Source: Dipylidium caninum | Taxonomy: Eukaryota; Platyhelminthes; Cestoda; Cyclophyllidea; Dipylidiidae | Assembly (NCBI GenBank): GCA_017562135.1 | Contig: QEYB01000911.1 | Location: 434,001 to 498,000, forward strand | DNA: 64,000 bases | Reading direction: 5' to 3' | Shown: positions 1 to 13,710 of the stretch, piece after piece | How the letters are laid out: every line of letters starts with the position of its first letter | How positions within the stretch are numbered: the stretch's first letter is position 1 | Translations under genes and position numbers: made by a program | The notes under the pieces: generated by a model | Told to the model about the DNA's origin: nothing | The model's input: the letters and a program-made list of their open reading frames with translations, nothing else | Database searches by the model: none

Positions 1-790
1 TTTCACTTCTTCAACATTGTTAAGATCTCTATCTCTTAACGTTTACACCAATGATAAGGAAAGGTGGTAATCCGACGACGAGATCTAATGAATAGGGTGA
101 ATGAGGTAAAGGTTCAAATCCAAATTCCATAAGTTTTTTCCTGCGTCGTTTTTTGCAACACGAGGTCTTACATACGTTACCGTGTTGAAGGACCATTTTT
201 GTAATTGAAAACCAGATCGTTTTTAATAACACTTTTATTCGCCCCAGTTGTTCACAATTCACTGTCGCTGTACGGTCTGACCAGGTTTAATCAAGACATC
301 GTGTATGATTCGTAAAAAAATTTACCTCACAAAAGGGACCTTCTTTATTGTTAGTGATGGTTTAGATGTGGGAATAGGTGCTTCTCTGAGAGAAAGCCTT
401 TATTTTTTCGTACAGGACTTTTGTACAGTACCTACTTTTCATCTCATTTTACACTTCGTCGCTAAACGAATTCTTTTTCATTACCGAGAGAAAATAAACG
501 CGCAGTTCGTACCCTGTTGATCGAGTGTCCTTTCTGCAAATTCATTGGGACCCTACCTTCTTTGCCTCTACACTTTTTACTTGATAATAATAATCCTGAA
601 CTGTGGACCATGGTCATCCGATTTTTAGTGATAAATCCATAATAGTTTTGCGAGGATCTGAATCCATCCTCGCCCTCAGGGTGTCATAAGTTAATTTTTG
701 AGGCTCTTCCTTTCGTTTTGAAACTTGTTAAACCACCTGTGTCGTTAATTGTTTTCACTGCTTCAATTACCTTCAATCCTTGATCAAACA
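1..790 (-). mobile_element. Degenerate mariner-type transposase remnant
   Basis: Reading the minus strand from about 790 down to 1 gives, across several frames and with internal stops, the landmarks of a mariner transposase in the right order. First comes a helix-turn-helix-like stretch starting DPRKTI near 690-650. A KPGQTV block lies near 275-260. Near 110-75 the hallmark PHSPYSLDL occurs, equivalent to the mariner PHPPYSPDL before the last catalytic Asp, preceded by LQHGNV where active elements have LHDNA. The Asp of that motif is lost and several stops interrupt the frame, so the copy is inactive. The C-terminus runs off the left edge. It probably sits in an intron, or upstream, of the corepressor gene. 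Terminal inverted repeats were not identified. Confidence 0.75.
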
Positions 791-1122
791 AAAATAGGAT
801 GCGATGACTTAAATGTTCTTCTATTCTTGGCCTTGACATCTTTTCTCTTTACTAGAACAAAAATTTATAACCCCAAAGCGATGTTACAACCAAACTTGAC
901 TATAGCAGAAAAACATGTGTACTGGACCTTGCCTCCGCACAAACTGTCTGAGAATGGGCACATGCAAAAAATTGACTATTTTTTCATTTATTTAATAAAA
1001 AGGGGCCCTTTCAGAGAGTAAAGCGCTGAGGTCACACTGTCGTAGATTTGGAGTTTGAAACAGTAGTTTATGGGATTTGTACCCCTTCTTATGCAAAACG
1101 GTTTGCTGCCTTACTTTTGGCA

Positions 1123-4100
1123 GGCGTTCTTTAAACGTCATGAGAAGCTGGTGAATAGTGTTAAACACAAACAAAAGGACGCTAAAAATCGGGAAATCTT
1201 TGATAAGGCCTTCCCAGAGATGAAGAAGATCCGCGAAGACCAGGGTCAAAAAGATGGCAAAGGAGACGATGTTCATGGTGCGTTCATTTTTGTACCTATG
1301 AGTTTGCTCGTCAGATATTATTTAAAAAATAATTGTAGTTTTTCCTCAGAATAAAAATGAAAATTCATATAGTGTACTAGTTAATATTTGAGTGAATTGC
1401 AGGAAAATTTTATTTAAAAGGGACGTAATTTTGAGAAAAATTCCCTTCTGCCCATTTTAAACAAGAAGGCCTGTCTCAAAGTATGTGTATTTATCGACTT
1501 CAATTGCGGGCGCTAACTTATAGAGATTTATTCATTCACTTACATCTTGTCACATTGATTCTACTGATACGTCTGGGAGGATATGACATTACAAATGCCC
1601 TAAATACCTTATTTTAAGCTCTTTTTCGCGAAGCGCCTTATATGTCAACACTTTGTTATTGACCACACATGTGGTTTTTTATTATTTTGTGCTCTTCTTT
1701 ATCATTCTCCCATATTACTATTATTGTCGTATTAGATACTGGTTCCAACGCCGGTTCAAATGGAGTTGACGGCGATCAGATGTATGATTTTGTGGAAGAC
1801 ACTGCTAAAATGAAGGTAGAGTTTGTCGCATTTCTTCATTAGTTTTTTTACAAAACATGAAGTATGTGATATTATTACTCTCTTTAGGAGTATGCCATTG
1901 ATCCGCCAGTCACTCTGGCACCATGGGAGAGGTCCTATCACTTCCTCTGCACTGCTCATCGAATAATTGACCCCAAGTCGGAACATTTGAGAGCACAGTC
2001 GTTGGAAAAGTGGTCGAAAGAGGACAAATTACGTTTCAAGGAGCGTTTTCTGGCTACGCCGAAGAATTTCACAACTATTGCAGCGAGTTTGGATAAGTCG
2101 GTGGCGGAATGTATCCACTATTACTATCTGAGTAAGAAGTCAGAAGGTTACAAGGCTCTGGTGAAAAAACATAGCACTTCGCGTCGAAGACGAGCTGGAC
2201 ATTCGGATAAAAATGGACCAACAGGTCCTTCCCATGGCACGGCCTCGAAGAAAGCTCCTTTTCGTGTATCCACACCTGCTGGAGATGATCATAGGAATTC
2301 ACCGCACCATGAATCTAAGGTGAGATTTTTTCCACCTTTTTTTACTTCGACTTGTAATATTAAAATATTTGGTGGTACTTATTTACCTACTTAGAATGAG
2401 GATGGTCACACGACAGTACATCGAAAAGGCGGCGGGAGTGGAGGCTCCACTCGAGGCAGGTCAGGCCGTCGTGGTGGAAGTGGCGATCATCGGTCAACAA
2501 AGGGATCTGGAAAAGGGCGTTCAGGAACACCTGTACTAACAAATGTTCAAATCACATCCTCTAGCACCTCAGGTCAGCCAGATGCCGTCACTATGGACAA
2601 TCAACCAGCGTCGGCAGAGAATGAAAAACGACAAATTTCTGTTTCCAGTAAGTATTGTCGACTTGATTATAAACGTTCTTTATTTTGATTACTGATGTTG
2701 GTGATTTTAGCGTCAAAGAGTGAAGAAAACAAAGATAATCTGACGGCACTCGGAAAAGCAATGGATTCTACTTTTATTAAAACAGCGAGCGGATCATCGC
2801 AATCAGTCAAAGAAATGGGCGAAGTAAGGGTTTTTATTAACCGCTTTTAATGTATATTTGATTCGTAATATTGAATTCATCCCTGTTTTTTAAGCTGGGG
2901 GAATCGAATCAGGATGGATCTAGGCCGAATGACGAGTCCTCATCTTCAGATGGACGGGTGGCACCCGTATCTGCTTTGGTATATTTTCACAAACTAATTA
3001 AACAGAATGTTGAGAATGTCTGCGCATCGGTAAGAAAATAGGTCGTGACAATATCAACCCACCCCCCTTCCCAAGGTAATCGTCTAACTTTTTTTATACG
3101 CGCCGATAGGGAGTGGCTCCGAGCATTCAACTCGATACGGAGGCGACAGTAACAGCAGAAGAAAATATACCCGTTGTTTCTATGGATTCCTGTCGTGGTT
3201 ATACCACGTCCCATAACAACTCTAACGTTATAACGGACACCATTAATCTAACTCATGGCTCTCCGACCTCTGGAACCTCCTCGCCTAATTCACACCCTGA
3301 GGAGTTAGTTGTGAATCAATCGACATTCTCGGATTTTGGTGGCCCTGGTTCGAGCGTTTTGCCCCCTAAGGGTAGGCCAAATTTAAGTATGAAAAGTAAA
3401 GAATTCCAATTTTAAATCATTAGTTAGTCGAGTACAAATGATCGAGCAAAAAATCATTTATTTTTATTTATTTGCTAATACGTTTTTGATAAGAGGAAGA
3501 CCTATTTTTCTGCTTCAAATCTGTTTCAACCACATAGCGTAGTAACAGTCTCTTGCAATAGTCAATTTTAGTTTTTACTATTTGCTTCGTTCCGGTTATT
3601 GCTCTTTCTTGAAAGGTACTCAATTCCAGCCATGATGCGTATGATAGTCCCTTGACTTATTTATTCGCGAAAAAGAGTAAAGACGTAATCTCATCAAGTA
3701 GCATTCGCTAAAATTGCCTCATATTGTAGTTATTTCTGCTTACTCACCAGGTCTAGGAATATTGAACCTCGTAGTATGCACATTTTAGACGCGGTTACGG
3801 CCTCCTGTTTGGCAGCTGGTTTGTCTGAACAATTAGCAAATTTAGCAAAGGGGGCAATGGCTGCTGGCAACATTTCTCCAGAGTTCCTCGCCAGTATTCC
3901 CCAACTATCTGCGGCGGTGGCCTCAAGTGGGGTCTACGGAACCCAGCCGTCTGGTTCTACTCAGGCCCTGTCGCAAGTTACACAATCTATGAATCGTGGA
4001 GTGGGTTGAAAAACCATTATATTTTCGTTGAGAGTGACTGAGTGAAGGATAATGTAGGTACATCCTTATTAGGGGGGTTCACAATCACCAATCCAGAAAC

Positions 4101-7100
4101 AGTCCCACGACTGCTCTACTCAGCCTTCGGACCCAGCTGCAACCGCCTACAGTAAAGCCATCCTCATCGGTGACTTTTGCACGGCTCAGCAACTCTCCAG
4201 GGATGGAACTCCCTCTCAACAAATTGCGATGCCCACATCCGCCAACATGACTGGCACTGGTCTGCACCGTGCCGGTATGAACTGCCCGTCTATTTTCATA
4301 ATTACTTCTAGTCCTCTCTCTTAAGCATTATTTGCTTTAAGCCGATTACACTGACCCAACTTACCTTAACGGCCGAACTATTGATCCGTCAACTCTCCCA
4401 ATGCCCACGAAACGTCTCGGGCCTGGAGGATTCACTGGACCTTCCCGCTCCATGGGATATACAGCTCCTCAAGGTCATTTGCGATCGCCTCCGGTAACTG
4501 GGGTCTCGGGCTATCACCATCAACCGCCTCCACCTCCAACTTCTAGACATCGCCAGGGGGCGCTGCAGCCCTCGTCTGGTAGGTTGAATCCGAAGTGGTG
4601 AAGGCTTTTCCCTCTGCGTGCGTACATAGTTTTTTTTGAAATTATGCTTCTCTAGGAATTGATTCGGGTATGCTGCGTCAGGGTGCAGACCGGTCATTGG
4701 GTACCCCTCAGGGCGGTGGGTATGGCCTTCAGTCAACCTATGGAGACACCGCGGCTCATAAATCTCCCGGATATTATGATTTAACTGCTGCCAACCCGCC
4801 TAAGGTAAGTGAAAATTCATCTGGTTTTTCGCTCTGCTAGTACCATTCACGTGTGTATCATTGTTAATTTGTCAAATTTGGGCAATTCATAACTCGACTG
4901 CAAAGTAAAAATTTACTCTTCATTTAATTTGGCTTGTGGAGACGCTCGTGATTTCGACGTATTAGGTTTTAAGGTCTTAACAGAAAAGACCTGCCGGTAT
5001 GAAAATGATTAGCGGAACATGGCTACAAAACATTCGGAATTCTTAAAAACCCCTTTTGGGTATTTGGTCTCGTTAGTTCTTTAGCAAATGAGTCGGGATC
5101 CCAACCATAAATGCAGACTAATTTAACCACAACATTTCCATAGAATAACTCTCGCCCACATATGAAACAGATGACCGTACATCTGTGTGTATTCTTTGTT
5201 CCATTTAAGAAGAATATCACCTTGGAGTCGACGGTAAGCAGTCGAGGGAGTGGAAATCTGGACCCAAAAGTTGAGGAATATATTAACCACGCAGCGAAAC
5301 TTTATCGGGACGAGGTAGAGCGCTATACTTCTCGCGATCGTTCGGACTCCATGCGGACCCGTACGAGCAGCGAAACCTCACAACAGATGCACACAGCACT
5401 GGACAATGCGCGCCAACGCGTTCTTGGCATGGCTGCCGCAGCCGCTGCTGCTGCCACTACTGAAACTGGTAACCCAACCATGGGTTACAACACTCCTTCC
5501 ACTTTTGTGGACTCGGTCTCCAATGATCCGACTTGCGGAATGGTGGATATCAATGAGATGCTTGTGAGCTTTCTTTGATAATTTCATCCTCCTCCATACT
5601 AATTTCACAGCGATAAGATCATTCCTTACCACGAAGTGCCGTTCGGATTTGTAATTTGCGGATACGAAATGAGATATAGCCTGATCCGATAAAACAAATG
5701 AAATTGCTACCAAAACGTGATTTAGAAAATATTTTAGCTGGTAAATTAAAAAGTTAGTCATTTTTTTTCAAATATTTGAATTTTTTAACAGAATAGGTGT
5801 GTTATTTTGATTTGAGTGCATTGGGGCAATATTCTGCCAAGTAACCGAGAGATAAGTAACTGTTGCAATAAGTGCCACACTAAGAGGAAATATTTTGCAA
5901 TGTCAAATTTGTCTACTACTGACAATAAATTTCTGTAGAATTTGAAGCGTTGGTAGAATGACGAGTTAATTGGGTAGGAAAGGGATTTCGGCGCAGTCGA
6001 ATATAATTATCAATGCAGAAACTCTGGTCCACAGCTCGAGTACAGCTACAATATTATCGCTATGAAAGAACTGATTTTGGTCCCTTTCATCCACCTCTAC
6101 TCTCTCTGTCCTCCTTGCAGGCTAAGTACGGCCAACAGTATATCTCATTACTTGCGGCGTTTGCAGCAGATGCATCTTCCTGCACCACAACGTCCACAGC
6201 ACTAGCTGCAGCAACGCAAGAGGCCATGCCCTTGTTCACTCCCCGTACCTGTAGGCCTTCCCTAATGGATAGCAGCGTCCCACCTCAAGCATTGTCATTA
6301 CAAACATCATCGACATCGTCACCTTTCGCATCTACACAGCCACACGTAATTCCTCAGGCAATGCCGCTTCCGCGCTATCGCAAATCGGCTGGTGGCTCTT
6401 CCGCCAATACCGTTGCCACGGCTTCTGCTACTGGTGCTACCATTGGACCCACACTCTCGCAACGCGATTTCTTCCCTACTGTCGGGGACGATAATGTCTC
6501 ACTCGGTGGTTTTCACGTAAATTATCAACAGCATCACCGATACCCGACTCTGATGCGAGCCAGTGCTTCTAGAAACGTAGGTTCACAATTAATGTTTTTC
6601 TATTGTAAAAAGCGGACCCAGTTTCGCACATACTTTACCCTCTCGGTGTTGTCCTGTTTTTTAGAGGAAAGTTTGGTTTTTATGTAGCGAATTTACACTT
6701 CATCTGGTTCTCAATTTCATTTTCCTTCAGCAATTTTATCACCGCCTACTGAGGCGTTTTGCTATTAATACAATCACATTATCGCTCTAATAAATACTGT
6801 GTTTTGTGAGCAATCAGCTCTAAGAACGCATCTCAACAATTGCTGCCGGTGAAGCTTTTTTTTGAATCAAATTGGCTTACAGATTAATCGAGTATAATTC
6901 ATTCGCCGCAAAAACACTCCATGATCGGCATAGTGATTAGTTCTACTTACACAGGAATTCTGTGATATATGCTGTTCTTTTGTTCATTTCTACCCAATAT
7001 TTTGAAATATGGCTGCATTCAACAGTCCGGAATCTTAGATGCACTTCAAATAGAGTTTTTACCGAGGTTAACAGTGTTCCACACCAGTCTGAGCTCAATG

Positions 7101-8583
7101 GTCTCTAACACCTATATACTGCTCATTTCATTATGTATTTTCCACACCTACCTTTAACTTATGGATTGGTGGCGTATTTTAAAATCCGGCACGTGAGATT
7201 ATCAGTTGCATTTTAATTAGCATTAAACTCTTAGATTCTTTTCATTTCTTACAAATTCAGTTGGATTCTATGGGCTTACTGCCAGAAGAATTGGCAAGAA
7301 AATCTTCGACTGCATGCCCTCGATCTCAACAACCACCGTCATCATTACCGCAGTCGCATCTGACGAACTCACAAGCAATATCGTCAACGTCAATATCGAA
7401 CAACCCGTCTTTAGCTGTCTCCTCCTCTGCCTCTTCATCCTCCTCCGCCTCTTCTTCCTCTATCACTGCATCCGTATCCGTTACCTCTAACCTCTCCACT
7501 ATTGGTTCCTTCCGGTCTCCAGAGGCCCCCGATACCGGCATCACACTGTCCACCTCATCTGTCACGCCTTCCATCACTTTTGTTAACCCTTCTGCCTCCA
7601 ACATTGGGACTCTTGGTGATCAAATAGAGAAAGTGAGCGCTTATTTATTGCACAAACATTTATATGACGGGTTAGAAAAGCGTTTATTTTGTCTCCCAAA
7701 TTTAGGCTATCACAGATGGAATCATTGTGCAAAAAGGTGGTCAGGACACGCCACAAATTAATCCTTCAACAGCGGAAGCTAAGAGCGTTAAATCTATCCA
7801 TCCTTCATCCAGTCTTTCTGAAAAATGACTCCGAAAATTTGGGTACTTATTAGTTAGCTTACACTGTCTTTTGTTATATATAGTGAAACTAATCAGCTTC
7901 TCGTATCCATAGACCTTTCTCCACTTCTTGCATCGACTACACGCTCCTCGTCAACAGGCTTGCTGACAAGTCCTTTACACATACCATCATCCTTCCTGGT
8001 GTTTCCAAAGAAGAGAAATCGTGTCACTAGTAGCAGCAGTGTCGGTATGAGTATTGCCCTGTCCACTTCTCCTACACGGTCACACGAGGCTGACATGCCA
8101 ACGGAGCAATCGTCTGCCGTCACGCCCCCACCGAGTGCTTCCCCCGCTTCTGCAGAAGAGAGGCAATCGTCTTCAAAATCCCCCATCACTGCTTCTGCTA
8201 TCCCGAGCGTTTCCAGTGCTCCTATGGCTTCCGGCATTTCAGCTATTTCGCCCCCTAGTTCTGCGGAATCGCCTGGTAATTTGCAGATTTGTATACCTGT
8301 AAGTGAATGGCATGTTTGTCAGCAGAGAGAAAAGCGCATCGGACATTGATTTACTGTTATTTTGCTTATTTATAGCCAGAAGATGAACAGTTGCAGTATT
8401 CACCAAATACACCAGACGAAGGTGCTCCTGTAAAACCGAGTAGTCTTTCGCGACAGATGTCGAATTCGAGATCGTCCAACATTGCTGCTGCACGGAAAGC
8501 GAGCCCCCGCGCAATCTGTGTTGAGGCTGCAAGTCCACGACACAATCTCCCATCATCATCATCGGCGCCTCCATCACAATAAC
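1123..8583 (+). CDS. NCoR/SMRTER-like nuclear receptor corepressor, 3' part
   Basis: NCoR/SMRT proteins are nuclear scaffolds that recruit and activate HDAC3 at repressed promoters. Exons read here: 1123-1277, 1736-1815, 1888-2319, 2395-2647, 2711-2823, 2895-3029, 3110-~3371, ~3751-~4012, ~4074-4274, 4342-4578, 4656-4804, 5210-5563, 6121-6576, 7261-7632, 7706-~7800, 7913-8298, 8376-8583. Most junctions keep frame; those around 3371/3751, 4012/4074 and 7800/7913 did not close cleanly by eye. The first exon matches the helix before the deacetylase-activation domain (REIFDKAFPEMKKIRE). The third carries the SANT domain, WSKEDKLRFKERF followed by TPKNFTTIA and HYYYLSKKSEGYKALVKK. The YYYLxKK stretch holds the residues that bind inositol tetraphosphate and HDAC3 in SMRT. 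The rest is Ser/Thr/Pro/Ala-rich and poorly conserved. I saw no second SANT domain and no clear CoRNR box. The N-terminus lies left of the window. Confidence 0.85.
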
Positions 8584-9657
8584 AGTTGCGACCACCTCCG
8601 TATTATCTTTCCCTCCTCCGCCTCCTGAAAAGAATCCCCTGGGTGTTCGTGGACACGCATGATTATATCATGTCCTTTTTTTCGATAACCCCTCTCCCTT
8701 AGTGCATATTCACCCATCTGAAAATGAATGAATGTAAGCGCGGGCGTATGCATGGCTGACTGGTTTAATGAGGGTTCAAACTTCGTGACACTTTTTAGTC
8801 AAATGGAGAATAATTGCTCGACTGGTTATAGATGGTGTTTTTAAAGAATATTAAAATTAGTGATGATTGCTGTGGTTTTGGTTTTAGCAAATACGGGGAC
8901 CAGTAACTTAGGGGAGGGGGTGTATTTCGGTGGTGAACGGGTTCCCTAACTTGGAGGGGCGGGGGTGGCCGTCCAGAGGATTCGTCCGCTGAATGAGTTA
9001 GGTCACGGCGAGTGCTCGAGAGGAGTGCCGTCGATGATGTCTGCGCGTATTGTGCCGGGGCTTAGTTTAGAGTTCTATTAGTGCTGGTGTGATCTGATGG
9101 GTTGATATGCGATAAGGGTGATATTATTTAAAGTAAAATTCAAGACGGGGTATTGGTAACAAAATCTCACAAAAATCATGCTGCTGAGTTATACAGCTTA
9201 TCAGAAAGACTTACCGGCAACGGATCGGACTTCCCAGTAGTGAACGTTTAAAATGAGTGAAACTAATGCCGCGTTTTTATTAACATATTCAGATAGAAGA
9301 TTCCATCGTACTACTTTGACTCCGATAATGTGTCAACAAGACCTCACTGACGTTTGCGAAAGATAGTGTATTTTTTAGCCTTTTGCGAGTTAAGAATGAA
9401 ACATCAACGGTCCCATTTTTGTGCAGTGCCAATATATCAGCTCGTTACACTTATAGTTACGCTTATAGTTCTGCGAATGACTTCGAGCAAATTATTCAGC
9501 AACCCTAAGTAGTAGCAAGGTCGCTAATAACAAAAATAAATTTTTGCAGCAAATTTTAAAAGTAATAAGTTTTGTTAGGAAATGTTACAAGCCATTTAAC
9601 AACCACTGGAATGTAACCGCTGCATTTGAGTTACCTGGTTAAGTGCCGCAAGGAAGT
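8584..9657. other. Intergenic: corepressor 3' flank and CC2D1 5' flank
   Basis: No open frame or RNA gene is visible. The left part should contain the corepressor 3' UTR and the right part the CC2D1 promoter and 5' UTR, but no poly(A) signal or TATA box could be chosen with confidence. Confidence 0.5.
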
Positions 9658-12600
9658 ATGCACAAACGGAGAGCTGCTAAAAGTAGACAACAGGAAGGAA
9701 GTGCAGTAGACCCCTTTGAACTAAATTTCGACCCCGAACAATTGAAATTTGATGATGCAGCCCTAGAAAGGGAACTTGTTGCTATGCTTGGGGCGGATGC
9801 TCACGAAGTACCTGAATCCGAAGGCTCGGTTCCTTCTCAAAAGGTAAGGTTGTAATCTCAACTTTAATAATTTTCTAACCAAACGTTTTTGTTTTTGCTT
9901 GCTCCCCTGCCAATATCAATCCTTATTATTTGCTCATTAATTAACTTAATGGTCCTTTTTTACTTTTACCCCTGAAACATCTCATTTAACGTTATTCCTA
10001 CTTGACTGTCGCAATTTACCCTGTGCCTTGGCTTGTAACATCGGATCAAGGCTGAGTCTTCATCCGACGACGATATAGATTTACAACAACTACAGTCGAA
10101 CTTGAAAATCAACGATGATACCAATGTATCTGAGCCACTTCCATTTTACAAATCCTCATTCCCTGATAATGAGGTTCCGGATGCCCATATGAACGCGACG
10201 TATTCAGTCATTAAAGAAAGACAAACAGCTTTTGAGAATATCATTGCCTCGATGAAGTCTTCTAGTACTTTGACAGATGTGGATCAGGCATGCCTGCATC
10301 GTTATGAACGATTACTGGCCTCGGTGAAGGTAGTGGCAGACAAAGCTAGGTTTGGTATTCCTGTCGACCTACATGAACTTCCTCCTAATCCACCATCCTT
10401 TACACCGTCATCTGATCAGACGTCGGTTAGTTTGCCTACTCTGCATCCTAAAACTCATCAGCTTTCTAACATACTCGCATCCAGTTACTTCGCCAAAAAT
10501 AGTTTATTATAGCCTCCTTTCTGACGCATCTTAGGGAGCTTCGCGTCGAAAAACGGGACAAGAAATTGTTCTTGATTATGTTACTGGGGAAAGCCCCAAA
10601 TCGGCACAATCACAGCGGGCGGAATCCCTTAGGCAGTTGAAAATGCGTCTTACCGAGTACCGGGTAAGTAGTCTCCTACACAAGTGTGGTATAAAGAGAA
10701 TTTGTTACGTGTTTTCTTTTAAAGAAAGCGGCAGCGTTAGCCAACAAAGAGGGCCTGAAGGCGCGTGCGTCGGAATTGATGGTGGCAATCAACGCAATGT
10801 CTGCCGCTATCCCACAAATCGAATCAGGCGCGGAGGACTTTGATCCGGCCGATATGCCCCCACCACCCGAGAATTTTTCTCTGCCACCAGAGGCTAGAGC
10901 GGATGAGGGTGTTCTGCATGGTCCTCCGGCCGCTACGTCATCGCCACGCAAACCTGAGCCTATTGATCCCGCGATACTTGCTATTACAAAAGTGGCGTCT
11001 TCTACGGTGGCTAATAAGGAATCGCTTACTGCTAGAATACATCTTCTTGAGGTAGGCTTTTCCGCACAGTAAGTCTTTTCTACTCGCGAGATTTCAACTG
11101 AGCATTCGGTAGAACTCGTCGGTCCAGTATCTTAAAGATAAAACTTTCGATTACGTATCACCCGTATTTGACGAAAATAATTATCATTTTGTAAGTTTAG
11201 CATATATTTTAATTTGGTCTAAATTCGGAGCTTTTGAATTTTTTTTGACTTTATTGCACTAAAACTGAAATCTAATGTCACGGGTGTCACTCATTTAAGC
11301 CTAAATTCTTTCGATATTGACTCCCTCCTAAGCTGATTATGCTTGAAATATGATCTTGTTAATTTTATATTTTTATACGTCTGCAATGACACAAATTTGA
11401 CAACACGAAATTGTTGGTTCTAAGCAGCTATATATCCTAGGAAATTGGTAATGAACTTGAATAATTTACAAAATCCTTACTTATTAACTTCAAACCTAGA
11501 GGAACTCAACAGCTATCGCCATTTGGTTAGAGTTATTCTTACGTCATATCCACCACAAATATTGGCACGCTAATGGTTTTAAAGGTGGCATAAATTGGTT
11601 GAAATGAGGTTCAACTAATTACAATGGGATTTTCAAACTACACTATGTTCCCATCTTCCCATATGTGCGCTCATTACAGTAGCTGAACGACACTTCATTT
11701 TTAACTTTCCAGATAAAACTGGTTTTGAAAATACGAGTAGTAATGATGTAACACTTCTTGTTTCTTCCTCTAGGCGATGATCAAAAGTTCAGACTCCTCA
11801 AAAAGACGCGTTTATGAGCGCACTCTTAAGAGATACAACGAAGCTTTGCGAGCCTTCCAGGCAGGTGTTCAGTACGACTATGGAGGACTCTCTATCTTGC
11901 CAAATTGTCCACAATTCACCTCTGTTGGTTCACACCCACCACCTTCGGCTTCTGTCTCCGTAGCTCCGGGCCCTACCGGCACTGTTTCATCATGCCAATC
12001 GAAAAAATTAGAACTTTTACAGAAACGCCAGACGGAGCTACGTGTAGCGGCAGCGCGAGCGAAGTCACGTGGGGACATGACCGCTGCACGCGAATATTTA
12101 CGCTCATCTTTGGGACTAAACGACATGATTAGATCGGTGAATGCAGGCCTATCCATCGATTTGAAACAGCTTCCACCTGCTCCTGGAGCTGCCATTTCTA
12201 CCTCGATAGCCAACCCTCAACAAAAACAGCCCATTCTCTCGGGTGTCGCTTGTGAGCCCCCGGTAGACTTTCAAACTGAATTGATGACAATTGAGAACGG
12301 TATGAACTTGCTTACTTACCCGTTCGAACATAATTACTTTTTCACTTGTGGGCTTCAATAGTGCTTTGGTGCGTATTATACCTACCTTTATTAGACTTTT
12401 GGATCATTATTTTTGAGTTTTGGTAGATCACAACACTTTCATGAAACATGTAATATTTTTATCGTTTCCCGTTAGCTCCGGGTAATTAGATGCTTTTTTT
12501 CACTGAGGCGCGAGTAGATGTTACTTTTAACCCAATTTTAAATTTACACTGGACATAATGAACCATTATATTAAATCATCAAGATGATTTCCAAAATCTC

Positions 12601-13710
12601 ATAAATGGAAAATAAATGGAAATATATAACGTACATCAAGGCGAACCCAACTGCCAGGGATTATTTTGTGTTCCACTTCACCTCTGTTTAATTAGATAAG
12701 ATGATAGATACCTATACTATGGTATAAGGCTTCAGTAAAGTCTTCTTTCCTTGTCTCTGTAGACCCAAAAGCCATTTGTGATCGTTTGATAGCCCGGTTG
12801 GAAAGCCAAGCGAAAGAAGCAGAGATTTTGTCAAAAGATCATCGCGAAGCAGGCTTGTCAAATCTCGCCGACAAATTCCTTGATCTGGCTGATGTATCGC
12901 ACAAGTGGATCGCCTTCACTACCGCCTATCAGAATCGTTCGAGGGTCCCGCAGTACTTCTTCGAACAGGCTAATCTTTCTCGTCTCAACATGAATCCCGA
13001 TCTTGGTGATGAGATCTTGGAAGTCACTGTAGTTAGGGGCATATCCCTTCCTGTGCCTCAGGGCATTAATGGTCCAATTGGTCTTGACACCTACGTCACA
13101 TTAGAATTGCCTTTCCCTTCCTCCGATTCTCCCCAGAAACACTCTACGGATTGGGCACGTCACACAAATGAACCTACTGACTATGGTGGTTATCAAGCTT
13201 CTGCTCGGTTCGAGGTAAATAGGAAAGCGAGGTCCTATGAGCGTCTGTTGGAGGGAATAAAGTCGCTTAAAGCTACGGTGAGTTTAATGGGATCAAGGTA
13301 ACGAGGAGGATGGGCTAGGACATTTAAGTTTTGGTTGTTTGAGACAATTATCTTCATTTTTCAGGTTTACTATAATCGTGGACTGTTAAAGAGACCAGGA
13401 ATATTGGGCACAGTGACGGTGAAACTGAATGAACTAATGTCTAACGCCACTCACATTGGTTGCTATAGTCTGATGGATGGACGCAAAGCTGCGGGAGGTC
13501 TTCTGGAATTGCGACTTAGACATCGGTCACCGCTTCATGTAAGTTACTGGCATTAATATACGCCAAAAAGCTTTATTGACGTCTTGTTACATGAAGATAC
13601 GTCAAATAAAAATTTATTTATTTTAGGGCGAAAAGCTAACTGCTTATCGGAAGCCATGGCTGTGTATTTCTACATCTAAGAAAAATACGGTTACGCCGAA
13701 AGTAAATTGA
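9658..13710 (+). CDS. CC2D1: CC2D1 homologue (lgd/Freud-1 family): four DM14 repeats plus C2 domain
   Basis: CC2D1/lgd proteins bind ESCRT-III (CHMP4/Shrub) through DM14 repeats and membranes through a C2 domain, and act in endosomal sorting and Notch trafficking. Exons: 9658-9843, 10051-10425, 10535-10663, 10725-11051, 11774-12299, 12763-13277, 13365-13538, 13627-13710. All phases agree and give about 771 residues, against 858-951 in the human paralogues. The start is the ATG reading MHKRRAAK, because human CC2D1 proteins also begin MHKRK. DM14 repeats lie near residues 110-178, 215-279, 328-385 and 416-477. The last is the clearest, with RAKSRGDMTAAREYLR and LKQLPPAP. The C2 domain starts near residue 598 (EILEVTVVRGISLP) and continues across the last introns; the C-terminal KPWL motif is kept. 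It follows the corepressor on the same strand about 1.1 kb downstream. Confidence 0.9.

Noticed and set aside
305..520. Plus-strand frame near the left edge as a small gene
   Set aside because: It lies antisense to the mariner remnant and has no splice sites or motifs.
7706..7800. ITDGII in a corepressor exon as a CoRNR box
   Set aside because: The spacing does not fit (L/I)xx(I/V)I, so it was not called.
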